DNA of 64,000 bases from Fischerella sp. PCC 9431 (GCF_000447295.1 NZ_KE650771.1:1694598-1758597); one strand, 5' to 3'; shown: positions 7,674 to 19,267, counted from the stretch's first letter. Translations and numbers: made by a program. The notes: generated by a model from the letters alone, not told the origin.

Positions 7674-9302
7674 ATGTCTACTTCTAAAAATCCTCGGCTT
7701 TTGGGCTTTCCCAGTTTTTTTGAAAACCTTGATCCTCAATCAAAATTAGTATTTATTAGTCTTGGTTTTGCTAGTGTTGGTTTAGTCTTATTTATTATCT
7801 GGAATATAATTGTCCGCCTCACTTCACCGCAACTGACTCTTGCTGCGGGGGATCCAGAAGGAGAAAGCTACATTATTAGCGAAGCTATTCAAAAGGTCGT
7901 ACAAAAGAAATCTAATATTAAGATCAAAGTAATTGCAACAGGCGGTACAACACAAAATCTAGAAATGTTACAAACAGGAAAGGCTGAATTAGTGACGGCT
8001 CAAGCAGATGTTATTGGACAAGAAATGGATCTAATTGAAAGTCGTCAATCTCAGTCAGCAACTTCTCAGATTAAAACTTCTCCACGGGCTGTAGCAGTGT
8101 TGTATCAGGATTTGTTTCAGTTAGTTGTTAGAGATCCCAATATTAAGGAATTTGAACAACTTCGGGGTAAAACTATTGCTTTACCCGCAAAAGGTGGACA
8201 ATATAAATCTTTTTTGAAAATCGCTGAACATTATGGTTTGGTAAAACAAAATAAACCAGATGTCATAATTTTAGGTTTACAAAGTAATTATTATGATGAT
8301 CGACAAGCAGAAGAAGACTTTAAATCAAAAAGAGCAGATGCACTATTTCGTGTCCGCGCTTTAGGTAATCTTGGTATTGCCAAACTTGTCCAAGATCAAG
8401 ATGGACGCTTGCTGGCAATTTCCCAAGCACAAGCAATGAAAATCAAGTATCCTGCTTTTGAAAATGCGAAAATTCCCCAAGGAGCATACAGAGGTAATCC
8501 ACCGATGCCGTTGACTGAATTAGATACAGTTGCTATAGATCGGCTATTAGTGGCTAGCGAAAACATCGATGACAACGTAATTCGAGAAATTACACGAATT
8601 ATCTTTGAAAATCGTCAAGAAATAGCAGATGCGATCGCAGAAAATCATGCCGAAGTTAAACCTTTAGTTGCTAGCATAAAACGTCCCAGAGATAATGATG
8701 GTACTGGTATTCCAATACATCCAGGTGCTATTGGCTTTTACGAACGAGATAAACCATCTTTTGTCCAAGAAAATGCAGATTTTTTAGCATTAATTTTAAC
8801 AATTATATTACTAGTAGCTTCCTGGTTTCAACAACTTAAATTATGGGTAGAACGTAGTAAAAAAGATAAAGCTGATGATTATATTAATACGGCTATCAAA
8901 TTGATGGATAAAGGTATAGGTAAGCTGGAAGATAGACAAAAACAACTTGATCATACTTTTAAAAATGCTGCCGAGGCTTTAATTGCCGAAAGAATTTCTC
9001 AAGAATCATTTCGTACTTTTAATGAAGCTTATAAAACTACAAGAGAAGCAATAGAAAGAGAAAAAGAAATTTCATATCAAGAAATTGAGCAAAAACAAAG
9101 AGAAATTTCGGCTGAATATATTAAGGCAGTTGTAGCATTATTACAAGATAAAACTATCAGTAAACATTTACTACAAAGAAAATTAGACCAAATTCTCGAA
9201 CAAGTCGCAAGTGACTTGATCGCCGAACATATTTCTCAAGAATCCTATCGAACCTTTGTGGAAGCGTATAAAATTACTAGAGATGCCATTGAACAAAAAT
9301 AA
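7674..9302 (+). CDS. Membrane-anchored TAXI-family solute-binding protein with a duplicated C-terminal tail
   Basis: The 542-residue protein has one membrane span near the N-terminus (about 22-47, ISLGFASVGLVLFIIWNIIV). A TAXI/TRAP periplasmic binding domain follows (about 52-345), with the typical start LAAGDPEGESY and ATGGTTQNLEMLQTGKAEL. A second span (about 365-385) leads into a long charged, coiled-coil tail. The tail contains two similar 26-residue units beginning LIAERISQESF (about 434) and LIAEHISQESY (about 514). TAXI proteins usually capture dicarboxylates or glutamate for a TRAP permease. No permease gene is adjacent, and a cytoplasmic tail is unusual, so a sensing role is possible. 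Confidence 0.85.
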   Translation: MSTSKNPRLLGFPSFFENLDPQSKLVFISLGFASVGLVLFIIWNIIVRLTSPQLTLAAGDPEGESYIISEAIQKVVQKKSNIKIKVIATGGTTQNLEMLQTGKAELVTAQADVIGQEMDLIESRQSQSATSQIKTSPRAVAVLYQDLFQLVVRDPNIKEFEQLRGKTIALPAKGGQYKSFLKIAEHYGLVKQNKPDVIILGLQSNYYDDRQAEEDFKSKRADALFRVRALGNLGIAKLVQDQDGRLLAISQAQAMKIKYPAFENAKIPQGAYRGNPPMPLTELDTVAIDRLLVASENIDDNVIREITRIIFENRQEIADAIAENHAEVKPLVASIKRPRDNDGTGIPIHPGAIGFYERDKPSFVQENADFLALILTIILLVASWFQQLKLWVERSKKDKADDYINTAIKLMDKGIGKLEDRQKQLDHTFKNAAEALIAERISQESFRTFNEAYKTTREAIEREKEISYQEIEQKQREISAEYIKAVVALLQDKTISKHLLQRKLDQILEQVASDLIAEHISQESYRTFVEAYKITRDAIEQK

Positions 9303-10081
9303 TATCAATTTTCACTAGTTAATAAATATTCAAACTCTGAAAAAAATAATATAGAACTCCTATTTGATTTTTCTGAAGCTAGGTACATTGCCTTTTACTT
9401 AACTTGAAAATGAGTGTAGGGGTGTGATAGGAGTCCTATTTTCATATTTGGTTGTAGGATTTTCCCATGATTGAGTGACTTGAATATAAAGAACTTTTAA
9501 TAGGTTAAAAGGTTTTTTCATGCGTTGTTGGTGTACCCAGCTCATATAGGCTGTTTTCTGGTTAGAGTTCTCAGTCTTCACAAGTAATAGGAATGTGAAA
9601 AAAGAATCCAACAGATAAATTCCGTACCAGACGCGGTAAATCGGAGAGCATATTCTGAATGTATTGCAGACATTTTTTGAGTCGCTATAAGTTTATAAAT
9701 TAAACCTGATTCCTATATTAGAATTACTAAATATTCACTGGTAGTGTCAGAGGTTTAAAAGTCTGTATTGATGCAATAGAATTTTTTTATAGATTATTAG
9801 GGTGTGTTAAGTGTTAGCTCGTAATGTTTTTATGACCAAGCTGATTGCATTACCAGTAAAATCACGGTCTTATGATAGGCGATCGCCTGTCAAACATTTG
9901 CTTACAAATAGAGTAGTCAGCAAAATAATAACATCAATATTTTTATATTTTCTTTTTTACTTTGATTTTGCTTTGAGCTTCAAGCAGCAGTTAACCTAAT
10001 AGTTGTTCTGGGAATAATAACTGTCCAGTATGAATTGAAGCCAAAGTTTTACAAATAATCGTGATTTCCGGGAGAACAAGC
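9303..10081. other. Long intergenic region, no supported gene
   Basis: The spacer before the giant kinase is AT-rich. Two short frames (70 residues on the minus strand at 9399-9611, 62 residues on the plus strand at 9811-9999) have no recognisable sequence, no good ribosome site, and composition unlike the neighbouring proteins, so I do not call them. Confidence 0.5.
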
Positions 10082-13000
10082 ATGATAACAGCAATTGATG
10101 AAACTCCATACATCAATGGCTATGAATTAATAGAAACACTTTATCAGGGTTCTAAAACAGAAGTCTATCGAGCTATTCGATTGGTAGATCAACAAGCTGT
10201 TGTCATTAAACTATTGCGACAAGAATATCCCAACTTTAGCCAACTGTTACAATTTCGCAACCAGTACACCATTGCCAAAAGCCTCAATATTCCTGGTATC
10301 ATCCGTCCCTATAGCCTAGAACCATATCGTAACAGTTACGCTCTGGTCATGGAAGATTTTGGGGGAATTTCTCTCAAGCAATATATGACAAATTCACAGA
10401 CACGCTATGGTTTGTCTTTAGAAGAGTTTTTCACAATCGCTCTCCAATTAGCTGATATCCTCCACCAACTGTACCAAGAACGGGTAATTCATAAAGATAT
10501 CAAACCCGCAAATATTCTCATTCACCCGGAAACTAAACAAATAAAACTTATTGACTTTAGTATCGCCTCTTTGCTCCCCAGAGAAAGTCAAAACTTGATT
10601 AGTCCGAATGTTTTAGAAGGAACTCTCGCTTATTTATCTCCTGAACAAACCGGACGCATGAACCGGGGGATAGACTACCGCAGTGATTTTTATTCTTTGG
10701 GTGTAACATTTTTTGAACTATTGACAGGGAAATTACCATTTACTTCGGATGAAGAAATGAAGTTGGTACATTCCCACATTGCTAAACAAGCTCCTGATTT
10801 GTCTGAAGTCAAACCAGAAATACCCAAAATTATGGGTAAAATTGTAAATAAATTAATGGCAAAAAATGCCGAAGAACGTTATCAAACTGCTTTAGGTTTA
10901 AAATATGATTTAGAAAAATGTCTATTTCAATTTAAACAAACAGGCGATATAGCAGAATTTGATATTGGAAAAAGAGATATTTGTGACCGTTTTATTATTC
11001 CCGAAAAATTATACGGTAGAGAAAGCGAAGTAAAAATTCTTTTAGAAGCATTTGAAAGAGTTGCTCAAGGTGATTCAGAATTAATTTTAATTGCAGGTTT
11101 TTCTGGAATTGGTAAAAGTGCGGTTGTGAACGAAGTTCATAAACCCATCGTCTGGAAACGTGGATATTTTATTCAAGGTAAATTTGACCAACTCAAGCGT
11201 AACATTCCATTATCTGCTTTTGTACAAGCGTTCCAAGAATTAATCAGACAATTATTAACGGAAAATGATCAGAAATTACAGCAATTTAAAAATAAAATAT
11301 TGCTGTCTCTGGGTGAAAATGCTCAAGTAATTATTGAAGTGATTCCTGAACTAGAGCAACTAATTGGTAAGCAGCCAACAGTTCCCGAATTATCAGGTAT
11401 TGCTGCCCAAAACCGATTTAATGTCTTATTTCAAAGATTTATTCAAGTTTTTACAACCCAAAAACATCCATTAGTGATTTTTTTAGATGATTTACAGTGG
11501 GCAGATTCGGCTTCACTGAAACTCATACAACTATTAATGACCGAATCAAATAGTAATTATTTATTATTAATTGGTGCTTATAGGGATAATGAGGTGTCGT
11601 CTGCACATCCGTTAATTCTAACTTTAAATAAGATTGTTCAAACCTCTGCAATTGTTAATAAAATGACTCTGCGCCCACTCAGCCAATTAAAATTAAATCA
11701 ATTAGTTGCTGACACATTAGGTTGTTCAGAAGAAACAGCATTTATACTTTCGCAATTGGTATATCAGAAAACTCAGGGTAATCCATTTTTTGCCAGAGAA
11801 TTTCTGAAATCATTACACCAAGATGGATTGATTAAATTCAACTATGGACAAGGATGTTGGCAATGTGAAATTGCTCAAATTAATCAGCAAGCATTGACAG
11901 ACGATGTAGTTGCATTCATGGCATTTCAATTGCAAAGACTACCTGAATCAACTCAAGAGGTTTTAAAGCTAGCTGCTTGTATTGGTAATCAGTTTGATTT
12001 GGCAACATTGGCAATTGTTTCTGAACAATCGGAAATAGAAACAGCAGCAGCATTATGGAATGCGTTACAAGAAGGATTGATTTTACCCCAAAATGAAGTT
12101 TACAAATTTTTTGGGGGACAGGCAGACCAAGCTGTTGCTTGTGAAACTTCTAAGGTTGTTGCTTATAAATTTCTACACGATCGCGTACAACAAGCTGCCT
12201 ACTCACTGATTCCTCACTATCAAAAGCAAGCTACCCATTATAAGATGGGAAAATTATTGTTAAACAATTTTTCTGATGCTGAACAGCAAGAGCGACTGTT
12301 TGAAATTGTCACTCATTTGAACGCAGGCAGTTCTTTAATTACTCAGTCTTCAGAACGCCAAAGACTGGTGGAATTAAATCTGATGGCAGGACGCAAAGCA
12401 AAATCTGCCACTGCTTATGCAACAGCAGTTGACTACCTAACGATGGGAATTGAACTGCTACCTTATTATTCCTGGGATATTCAATACAGCCTTACCCTTG
12501 CTTTACATATTGAGGCGGCTGAGGCTTGTTATCTTAACATCGACTTTGAGCAAATGGACAAATGGGCAGAAATCGTCTTAGAAAACGCTCAGTCTTTGCT
12601 CGACAGTATCCCAGTTTATGTTACCAGGATGATGGCAGCCAGATCACAAGGTCATCCACTCGCAACACTGCAAATTGGTTTACAAGTGTTACATCTGTTA
12701 GGTATTGACTTTTCTCAACAGCCAACTCAGACAGAGATTGCACAAGCAACTGAAGCGACTAGGCGATTATGGGAGGGAGATTCCCCACTTAGTTTGCTCA
12801 ACTTACCTGCAATGAGCAATCCTCACTGCTTGGCAGCTATGAACATCATGACCAAAATGGTTCCGGCTGCCTATCTTGTAGCACCTAGCTTAATGCCATT
12901 ACTGATTTGCAAGAAAGTAGAATTTTCGATCATACATGGCAATTGTCCCATTTCTGTTTATGCTTATGCTGACTATGGTCTGATTTTGTGTGGTTTGGTT

Positions 13001-15910
13001 GAAAATCTGGAAGCAGGTTATGAATTTGGACAACTAGCGTTGAAGCTACAAGAACAGTTGCAGTCCAAAACGCTCAAATGCAGAACCAGCTTTATTGTCC
13101 ACACCTTTATCCGTCATTGGAAAACTCCACTGCATGAACAACTCCCCTACTTTCTAGATGGTTACCAGAGTGGACTGGAAACTGGAGACATGGAAAGTAC
13201 GGCATTAAATGCACAAACATATTGTTACTATGCTTATTTTGCTGGTCAAGACTTAGCAGCACTCGTAACCGAAATTGCAGCTTATCACCAAAGCATCCGT
13301 TCACTCAAGCAAGAATCAACACTGCAATATTTGGAGATTGTATATCAAGCCGTACTTAATTTACTCGGACATAACGAGTATGGCGATCGCTTGACGGGAA
13401 CAATTTGTAATGCTGAACAACTGCTATCGCTTGATGAAGCAACTCAAGACCGCACAGCTTTATTTCATTGGCAAATTAATCAAACAATTCTTTGGTATTT
13501 GTTTGGACAATATCAACAAGCTGCTCAACAGTCTGCTTTGGCAGAAAAGTATTTAGATGCAGGGATTGCTCAATTTTCCATTCCTTTGTACTTCTTTTAC
13601 GATTCTCTCATTCACCTGTCACTGTACGAGCAAGCAACACAAGAGGAACAGCAACAGATTCTTGAACGAGTTGAGAATAATCAACAAAAAATCGCAAAAT
13701 GGGCAACATTGGCTCCCTGTAATCATCAACACCGTTGGGAATTGGTAGAAGCCGAACGATCTGCCATTTTAGGCGATCGCACATTAGCAATTGACCTGTA
13801 CGATCGCGCCATTGCCAATGCCAAAGAAAACGGTTTTCTCCAAGATGAAGCTCTCGCCAACGAACTCACCGCCAAATTCTATCTTCACTGGGATAAAGAA
13901 AAAGTTGCCCAAGCCTATATGCAGACAGCTTACTCTTGTTATGCCCGTTGGGGAGCAAAAGCAAAAACCAATGACTTGGAAAAACGCTACTCTAAATTGC
14001 TACGTCCGATTTTGCAACAAGCACTACAAACACTAAATTCCTTAGAAACATTAGCAACAGTTGCTAACCCAAGCTACTCAGTTTATTCGACTTGCAGCAT
14101 CGGTTCTTCCAGTACTTACATCAACTTTACATTAGACTTTGCCGCAATTATCAAAGCATCACAGGCCCTTTCTGCGACAATTCAACTCGACGAATTGTTA
14201 CAGCAACTTACCCAAATTATCCTCGAAAATGCTGGTGCTGATAAATGTATATTGCTTTTACCAGAAGATGAACAATGGCAAATACGAGCCACGACTACTC
14301 TCAATGGCAGCAACTTAGAATCAGAACTCCTAGAAAATAATACCAAGATTCCCGTTCAGTTAATTCAGTATGTCAAGAACACGGGTAATACCGTTGTGAT
14401 TGATGACCTAAAAACAAATTTGCCAGTAGTGGATGATTATTTAAGTCAACATCAACCTCAGAGTGTTTTGTGTCTACCGATTCTCAACCAAGGGCGTAAG
14501 TTAGGAATTTTGTATTTAGAAAATAGCTTGACAAGCGGGGTTTTTACAAGCGATCGCATTGTAGTGTTGAATTTCCTTTGCACTCAAGCCGCAATTTCTC
14601 TAGAAAATGCTCGTCTATACACAAATCTCCAGGGAAGTCAAGCTATTTGTCAGCGTCTTGCCGAAAATGTTCCGGGTGCTATTTATCAATTTCGCATGGC
14701 TGCTGATGGCTCTTTTGCGATCAATTATATTAGCCCTAGTTGCTATGAGATTTACGAACTCAGTGCCGAGGAAATCATTACAGATGCTCAAGTGATCATT
14801 TCACTCGTTCATCCAGAAGATGTGAATCAGTTTCACCAATCGATCGCCATCTCTGCTCAAACATTGGCACCGTGGAACTGGCAGGGGAAAATTATATTAT
14901 CATCAGGGAAAATCAAATGGCTAGAATATGCATCCCGACCAGAACGCCAAGCTGATGGCTCTATTCTCTGGGATGGGATAATTATGGATATTAGCGATCG
15001 CAAAGCTGCGGAAGCAATTATTGAGCAAAAATCCCAAGAACTAGAACAAGCACTTCAAGATTTACAAAAAACCCAATTGCAACTGATTCAAAGTGAAAAA
15101 ATGTCTGCGCTTGGTAACTTAGTTGCAGGTGTGGCGCATGAAATTAATAATCCGGTTGGATTTATTGCAGGCAATCTCAACGAAACGAAACTGAGATTAC
15201 AAGATATTGTCGCGCATTTACAATTGTATCGTTCTGGCGCATCCAAAACAGAAATTGAACAACACGCCGAGGAAATTGATATTGATTATCTTTTGGAAGA
15301 TTTACCCAAAATGATCAACTCAATTCAATTGGGGTGCGATCGCATCATGAATATCAGCACCAGCTTGCGAATTTTCTCGCGCTCAGATAAAGATGAGAAA
15401 GTTCCGTTTAATATCCACGAAGGTATCAATAGCACAATTTTAATTTTGAAACATCGTCTGAAAGCAAATGAACGACGTCCAGCCATTGAAGTTTTCACCA
15501 ACTACGGTAATATTCCTCTAGTTGAATGCTTGCCTGGACAGCTGAACCAAGTATTTATGAATTTGCTAGCTAATGCCATTGATGCATTAGAAGAATCAAA
15601 TCAAGGACGGAGTTTTGCAGATATTCAAGCCAATCCTAATCGGATCACAATTACAACATCAATGTACCAAAATACTCATGTCAAAATTCAAGTTGCTGAC
15701 AATGGAATTGGTATAAGTGATGATATCAAACAACACATTTTTGACCATTTATTTACGACTAAACCTATCGGCAAAGGTACAGGATTAGGATTAGCGATCG
15801 CTCGTCAAATTATAGTTGAAAAGCATGAAGGTACTTTGAATGTAAATTCAACTATTGGGCAGGGTTGTGAGTTTGAGATCAAAATACCAATTTGTCAAAA
15901 GTGCGGATGA
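10082..15910 (+). CDS. Hybrid Ser/Thr kinase - AAA ATPase - GAF - PAS - histidine kinase
   Basis: A multidomain signalling protein of about 1942 residues, of the cyanobacterial hybrid type. In order it has: a protein kinase domain (about 10-275; VIKLL lysine, [10 protein letters not shown] catalytic loop, LIDFSIAS in place of [16 protein letters not shown] activation segment); an AAA/STAND ATPase with P-loop [10 protein letters not shown] (about 338) and Walker [13 protein letters not shown] (about 470); a long helical, TPR-like middle; a GAF domain (about 1360-1510); a PAS domain (about 1535-1640); and a histidine kinase core with H box GVAHEINNP (about 1685) and an ATPase with VADNGIGIS and GTGLGLAI. 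The start is the ATG at 10082 with GGGAG about 8 bases upstream. Relatives in Anabaena take part in stress and nitrogen signalling; the signal here is unknown. The stop codon overlaps the tRNA-Leu gene on the other strand. Confidence 0.93.
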   Translation: MITAIDETPYINGYELIETLYQGSKTEVYRAIRLVDQQAVVIKLLRQEYPNFSQLLQFRNQYTIAKSLNIPGIIRPYSLEPYRNSYALVMEDFGGISLKQYMTNSQTRYGLSLEEFFTIALQLADILHQLYQERVIHKDIKPANILIHPETKQIKLIDFSIASLLPRESQNLISPNVLEGTLAYLSPEQTGRMNRGIDYRSDFYSLGVTFFELLTGKLPFTSDEEMKLVHSHIAKQAPDLSEVKPEIPKIMGKIVNKLMAKNAEERYQTALGLKYDLEKCLFQFKQTGDIAEFDIGKRDICDRFIIPEKLYGRESEVKILLEAFERVAQGDSELILIAGFSGIGKSAVVNEVHKPIVWKRGYFIQGKFDQLKRNIPLSAFVQAFQELIRQLLTENDQKLQQFKNKILLSLGENAQVIIEVIPELEQLIGKQPTVPELSGIAAQNRFNVLFQRFIQVFTTQKHPLVIFLDDLQWADSASLKLIQLLMTESNSNYLLLIGAYRDNEVSSAHPLILTLNKIVQTSAIVNKMTLRPLSQLKLNQLVADTLGCSEETAFILSQLVYQKTQGNPFFAREFLKSLHQDGLIKFNYGQGCWQCEIAQINQQALTDDVVAFMAFQLQRLPESTQEVLKLAACIGNQFDLATLAIVSEQSEIETAAALWNALQEGLILPQNEVYKFFGGQADQAVACETSKVVAYKFLHDRVQQAAYSLIPHYQKQATHYKMGKLLLNNFSDAEQQERLFEIVTHLNAGSSLITQSSERQRLVELNLMAGRKAKSATAYATAVDYLTMGIELLPYYSWDIQYSLTLALHIEAAEACYLNIDFEQMDKWAEIVLENAQSLLDSIPVYVTRMMAARSQGHPLATLQIGLQVLHLLGIDFSQQPTQTEIAQATEATRRLWEGDSPLSLLNLPAMSNPHCLAAMNIMTKMVPAAYLVAPSLMPLLICKKVEFSIIHGNCPISVYAYADYGLILCGLVENLEAGYEFGQLALKLQEQLQSKTLKCRTSFIVHTFIRHWKTPLHEQLPYFLDGYQSGLETGDMESTALNAQTYCYYAYFAGQDLAALVTEIAAYHQSIRSLKQESTLQYLEIVYQAVLNLLGHNEYGDRLTGTICNAEQLLSLDEATQDRTALFHWQINQTILWYLFGQYQQAAQQSALAEKYLDAGIAQFSIPLYFFYDSLIHLSLYEQATQEEQQQILERVENNQQKIAKWATLAPCNHQHRWELVEAERSAILGDRTLAIDLYDRAIANAKENGFLQDEALANELTAKFYLHWDKEKVAQAYMQTAYSCYARWGAKAKTNDLEKRYSKLLRPILQQALQTLNSLETLATVANPSYSVYSTCSIGSSSTYINFTLDFAAIIKASQALSATIQLDELLQQLTQIILENAGADKCILLLPEDEQWQIRATTTLNGSNLESELLENNTKIPVQLIQYVKNTGNTVVIDDLKTNLPVVDDYLSQHQPQSVLCLPILNQGRKLGILYLENSLTSGVFTSDRIVVLNFLCTQAAISLENARLYTNLQGSQAICQRLAENVPGAIYQFRMAADGSFAINYISPSCYEIYELSAEEIITDAQVIISLVHPEDVNQFHQSIAISAQTLAPWNWQGKIILSSGKIKWLEYASRPERQADGSILWDGIIMDISDRKAAEAIIEQKSQELEQALQDLQKTQLQLIQSEKMSALGNLVAGVAHEINNPVGFIAGNLNETKLRLQDIVAHLQLYRSGASKTEIEQHAEEIDIDYLLEDLPKMINSIQLGCDRIMNISTSLRIFSRSDKDEKVPFNIHEGINSTILILKHRLKANERRPAIEVFTNYGNIPLVECLPGQLNQVFMNLLANAIDALEESNQGRSFADIQANPNRITITTSMYQNTHVKIQVADNGIGISDDIKQHIFDHLFTTKPIGKGTGLGLAIARQIIVEKHEGTLNVNSTIGQGCEFEIKIPICQKCG

Positions 15911-15983
15911 AAGGACTTGAACCTTCACACCTCTCGGTACTAGAACCTAAATCTAGCGCGTCTGCCAATTCCGCCACATCCGC
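15902..15983 (-). tRNA. tRNA-Leu (anticodon UAG)
   Basis: The minus strand reads GCGGATGTGGCGGAATTGGC for the acceptor and D-arm start, a CUAGAUUUAGGUUCUAG anticodon stem-loop with anticodon UAG, a short class II variable arm, GGUUCAAGUCC in the T arm, and CATCCGC as the 3' acceptor strand, followed by the discriminator A encoded at 15902. The CCA end is not encoded. It is 82 nt long, as expected for a leucine tRNA. It decodes CUN codons. It is convergent with, and overlaps by 9 bp, the preceding kinase gene. Confidence 0.96.
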
Positions 15984-16175
15984 ATCAGTTCTACATGGTA
16001 ACATAAGAAATACTCGATAGCAATAAATTTTTTTAGCGACTGTTGCCTAGTTTTCCAAATCACATTGATGCATACTTAAATTTTGCTACAACTTCTTCCC
16101 AGGACAAAAAGCTCTAGGAGGAAGCCTTCAATTTGTGTGAAAATATTTCTACTTTGATGATTTGCGAGAGAAACC

Positions 16176-16919
16176 ATGACGATGCATCCGACTCTCCAAC
16201 GTGCATTTGCTAGCCACTGCGCCCTCAAAATTATCAGTGGTTTGAATAATTTTGATCCTGCCCGTGTGGCAGGGACTGTGAACGCAGCACATCACGGTGG
16301 TGCGACTTTTGTTGATATTGCTGCTGATCCTGCCTTAGTAGAATTAGCTAAGAGCTTAACTAATCTACCCATTTGTGTATCCGCAGTAGAGCCAGAAAAA
16401 TTCTTGTCAGCAGTAACTGCTGGTGCGGATTTAATTGAAATTGGGAATTTTGATGCTTTCTATGCTCAAGGACGTAGATTTGAGGCTGAGGAAGTTTTAG
16501 CACTGACTCACCAAACTCGCGTTTTGCTGCCAGAAATTACGCTTTCTGTGACAGTTCCCCACATTCTCACACTTGACGCACAAGTACAACTGGCGGAGGA
16601 ATTGGTAAAAGCTGGTGCTGACATCATCCAAACCGAAGGTGGTACTAGTAGCAACCCTATTCATGCTGGTACCTTGGGCTTAATTGAAAAAGCCACTCCC
16701 ACATTGGCAGCAGCTTACGAAATTGCTCGTGCAGTATCGGTTCCAGTACTGTGCGCTTCCGGGATTTCTAATGTTACCGCACCTTTAGCGATCGCTGCTG
16801 GTGCTGCTGGCGTTGGTGTCGGTTCCGCCATCAACCAACTCAACAGTGAAATAGCCATGATTGCTGCTGTCCGTGGTTTGGTAGAAGCTTTAAGAACGAG
16901 TGTAGAGGTTAGAAACTAG
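16176..16919 (+). CDS. DUF561/Ycf23-like TIM-barrel protein
   Basis: This 247-residue protein is related to the plastid protein Ycf23 (DUF561). It has a TIM-barrel character: alternating short strands and helices such as KIISGLNNF, ATFVDIAADP, ADLIEIGNFDAFYAQG, ADIIQTEGGTSSNP and VPVLCASGISNVTAPLAIAAGAAGVGVGSAI. The last segment is a typical phosphate-binding C-terminal half of a barrel. The function is unknown; the family is restricted to cyanobacteria and plastids, and in algae the gene is plastid-encoded. The start is the ATG at 16176, with a second in-frame ATG two codons later. It is followed directly by dense tandem repeats. Confidence 0.9.
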   Translation: MTMHPTLQRAFASHCALKIISGLNNFDPARVAGTVNAAHHGGATFVDIAADPALVELAKSLTNLPICVSAVEPEKFLSAVTAGADLIEIGNFDAFYAQGRRFEAEEVLALTHQTRVLLPEITLSVTVPHILTLDAQVQLAEELVKAGADIIQTEGGTSSNPIHAGTLGLIEKATPTLAAAYEIARAVSVPVLCASGISNVTAPLAIAAGAAGVGVGSAINQLNSEIAMIAAVRGLVEALRTSVEVRN

Positions 16920-17085
16920 GGAACAGGGAACAGGGAACAGGGAACAGGGAACGGGGAACGGGGACAAGGGAGCACAGGGTGCAGGGAGCAGGGAGCAGGG
17001 TGCAGGGTGCAGGGAGAATAGCCCCATTCCCCGATTCCCGATCCCCGATTCCCGATCCCCGATTCCCAATCCCCGATCCCCTACC
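16919..17085. repeat. STRR cluster: GGGAACA, GCAGGGA and CCCCGATT tandem repeats
   Basis: Three repeat kinds follow each other: GGGAACA/GGGAACG heptamers (about 16919-16965), GCAGGGA/GCAGGGT heptamers (about 16979-17013), and alternating CCCCGATT/CCCGATC units (about 17027-17085). They run up to the stop codon of the downstream aminotransferase gene on the minus strand. Confidence 0.85.
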
Positions 17086-18205
17086 CCAAACAATCCTTGA
17101 GGCTATAAACTACCTGATCTTGTTGTTCTTCAGAAAGTTCTGGGAACATCGGTAAGGATAAAACCTCTTGGGAGACTTGTTCAGATACTGGTAGTTGTCC
17201 TGGTTGATAGTTCAAGCTTTGGTACACTGGTTGTAAATGTAGAGGACGAGGATAGTAAATCATTGTATTTACACCTCGTTCTTGTAATTGGTCGCGTACC
17301 CAGTCTCTTTTGTTGTTAAGTACACGAATTGTGTATTGGTTCCAAACTCCTTCGCCACCATTTAGTTCTTGGGGAACAATAATACCGGGAACTTGATGAA
17401 GAAATTGTTGGTAACGAGATGCGATCGCTCGTCTTTTTTGATTCCAAATATCTAAATAACGCAGCTTGATTTGTAAAATAGCCGCTTGGATAGCATCCAA
17501 ACGGCTGTTAACACCTATTTCTTCATGGATGTAGCGATTTTTTTGACCATGATCTTTTAATACCCTTAACTTAGCTGCAATTTCTGGATCATTGGTTGTT
17601 ATTGCCCCGCCATCGCCACAACCACCGAGATTTTTGGTAGGGTAGAAGCTAAAACAGCCGATGTGTCCGATACTTCCTACTCTTTGTTCACTCCAAGTTG
17701 CACCTGTAGATTGAGCGCAATCTTCAATGACTGTGAGATGATGGGCATTAGCGATACTCATGAGTGCAGTCATATCCACTGGTTGTCCAAACAAGTGGAC
17801 AGGGATAATTGCCTTAGTCTTGGGTGTGATTGCTGCTGCTACTTGTTGTAAATCTAAATTAAAAGTGGTTGCATTGATGTCAACAAAGACTGGTTTTGCT
17901 CCTACAGCATCAATTACCTCGGATGTAGCAATAAAAGTGAAGGGTGTTGTAATTACCTCATCATCTGCACCTATATTAAAAACTCTCAGTGCGAGATAAA
18001 GTGCATCTGTCCCAGAATTACAAGCTATACATTCATTGACACCGTGATAGTCAGCAAACTGTTGCTCAAAGCTTCCAACCACTGGGCCACCAATATAACG
18101 ACCAGAAGTTAAAACCTCTAAAACCGCACTACTCACTTCTGCTTCAATCGAGGCGTATTGCTGTTTAATATCAAATGCAGGAATGGAATTTTGACTTTGA
18201 ACCAT
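17081..18205 (-). CDS. DegT/DnrJ/EryC1/StrS family aminotransferase
   Basis: A 374-residue PLP enzyme of the sugar aminotransferase type. It has the substrate and cofactor segments CIACNSGTDALYLAL (about 60), VFVDINATTFNLD (about 105), VIEDCAQSTGA (about 158; Asp contacts the PLP ring nitrogen), SFYPTKNLGGCGDGGAI (about 182; the Lys forms the Schiff base) and the conserved NSRLDAIQAAIL. Such enzymes transfer an amino group to a nucleotide-linked keto-sugar for surface polysaccharide or glycoside synthesis. No other sugar genes are beside it, so its substrate cannot be inferred from context. Its C-terminal codons end at the edge of the tandem repeats. Start: ATG at 18205 (MVQSQNSIPAFDIKQQYAS). 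Confidence 0.92.
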   Translation of the reverse strand: MVQSQNSIPAFDIKQQYASIEAEVSSAVLEVLTSGRYIGGPVVGSFEQQFADYHGVNECIACNSGTDALYLALRVFNIGADDEVITTPFTFIATSEVIDAVGAKPVFVDINATTFNLDLQQVAAAITPKTKAIIPVHLFGQPVDMTALMSIANAHHLTVIEDCAQSTGATWSEQRVGSIGHIGCFSFYPTKNLGGCGDGGAITTNDPEIAAKLRVLKDHGQKNRYIHEEIGVNSRLDAIQAAILQIKLRYLDIWNQKRRAIASRYQQFLHQVPGIIVPQELNGGEGVWNQYTIRVLNNKRDWVRDQLQERGVNTMIYYPRPLHLQPVYQSLNYQPGQLPVSEQVSQEVLSLPMFPELSEEQQDQVVYSLKDCLG

Positions 18206-18490
18206 GAGTTTATTATTTATAAAAATGTAGGCTGAAAAACCTTGAGAAACAGCAACGTAGTTGCGAATTTCGTACTATCTTACCTAGTCCTTTCAGGACG
18301 GTTACGCCAACAGTGAATAGCTAGCTGTGTGTTGTAGCTTGCTTGGCGCAAGGTAAGCATCAACACAAGATCCAAATATATGTGATGAAAGTTCCCGGTG
18401 GTTTTTATTGGTAGTGGTTAGTGAATAGTGGATAGTGGTTAGTAGTCAACCAATCAACAACTAACTACTAAACTACTAACGCCAAAACCT
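18206..18490. other. Intergenic region with short repeats
   Basis: The spacer contains a GTCCT/AGGAC hairpin around 18291 and direct TAGTGGTTAGTGAATAGTGGA-like units (about 18412-18450). These repeats are common in intergenic DNA of this group. No gene was found. Confidence 0.45.
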
Positions 18491-19267
18491 ATGCAGGAAC
18501 TGATCAAATTAGATTTAGTTGATTTGGCTAGTGCAACAGCATTGATAGCTATAGTCATTGGTTTATCTGTTTGGGAAAATCTCGGATTAGAACTCAATCT
18601 AGTCCTTGCAACAGGGAGAACCATTTTACAACTAGTGGTATTGGGATACGTTTTAGATTTCATCTTTGCTTTTAACAATGCTTGGGCAGTTTTAGCGTTT
18701 TTAGCATTATTGCTGACAATCACGGCGATTGTCGCACGAAATCGCATTAGTCAAAAAATACCGCAAGTTTTGCCTTTAGTGTGGAGTTCCCTTTTACTTA
18801 GCACGATTGTGGCTATAGTTTATACGAATATTGTGATAATTCAACCAAATCGATGGTATGAACCACAATATGTAATTCCTCTAGCGGGGATCATACTAGG
18901 TAATGCCATGAATGCAGCTGCGATCGCAGGTGAACGTCTCGTCAATACAATCAAAAATAGCCGTCTAGAAATCGAAACTCATCTCAGTTTAGGTGCAACT
19001 CCACAAGCTGCGATCGCCCAGTATCGTAAAGAGGCGATTCGTGCTGGTTTCATCCCCACTATTAACCAAATGATGATTATTGGTTTAGTGACAATACCAG
19101 GATTTGTTGCTGGACAAATATTAAGTGGTGTAAGTCCCCTTGATGCTGCTTCTTACCAAATTGTAATTATATTAATAACTGCCTTTGCCAACTTGCTAAC
19201 AATCATTTTGTTAACTAAGGGCTTGAGTCGTGTGTTTTTTAACTCCGCAGCGCAATTGGTTAAGTGA
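18491..19267 (+). CDS. FetB/YbbM family (UPF0014) ABC transporter permease
   Basis: This integral membrane protein of 258 residues has about seven hydrophobic segments and matches the UPF0014 family, represented by E. coli FetB. Family marks include RTILQLVVLGYVLDFIF, IPLAGIILGNAMNAAAIAGERL (about 133-155), SLGATPQAAI (about 168) and TINQMMIIGLVTIPGFVAGQILSGVSP (about 193-219). In E. coli FetAB exports iron and helps oxidative stress resistance. The partner ATPase is not next to it here, so it must be encoded elsewhere, or the protein may act with a shared ATPase. Start: ATG at 18491. Confidence 0.9.
   Translation: MQELIKLDLVDLASATALIAIVIGLSVWENLGLELNLVLATGRTILQLVVLGYVLDFIFAFNNAWAVLAFLALLLTITAIVARNRISQKIPQVLPLVWSSLLLSTIVAIVYTNIVIIQPNRWYEPQYVIPLAGIILGNAMNAAAIAGERLVNTIKNSRLEIETHLSLGATPQAAIAQYRKEAIRAGFIPTINQMMIIGLVTIPGFVAGQILSGVSPLDAASYQIVIILITAFANLLTIILLTKGLSRVFFNSAAQLVK

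Noticed and set aside
9399..9999. Frames of 70 (minus) and 62 (plus) residues before the giant kinase
   Set aside because: No recognisable domain, no ribosome site, and composition unlike the neighbouring proteins.
17663..17999. Plus-strand frames inside the DegT gene
   Set aside because: They are antisense shadows of a well-supported aminotransferase.
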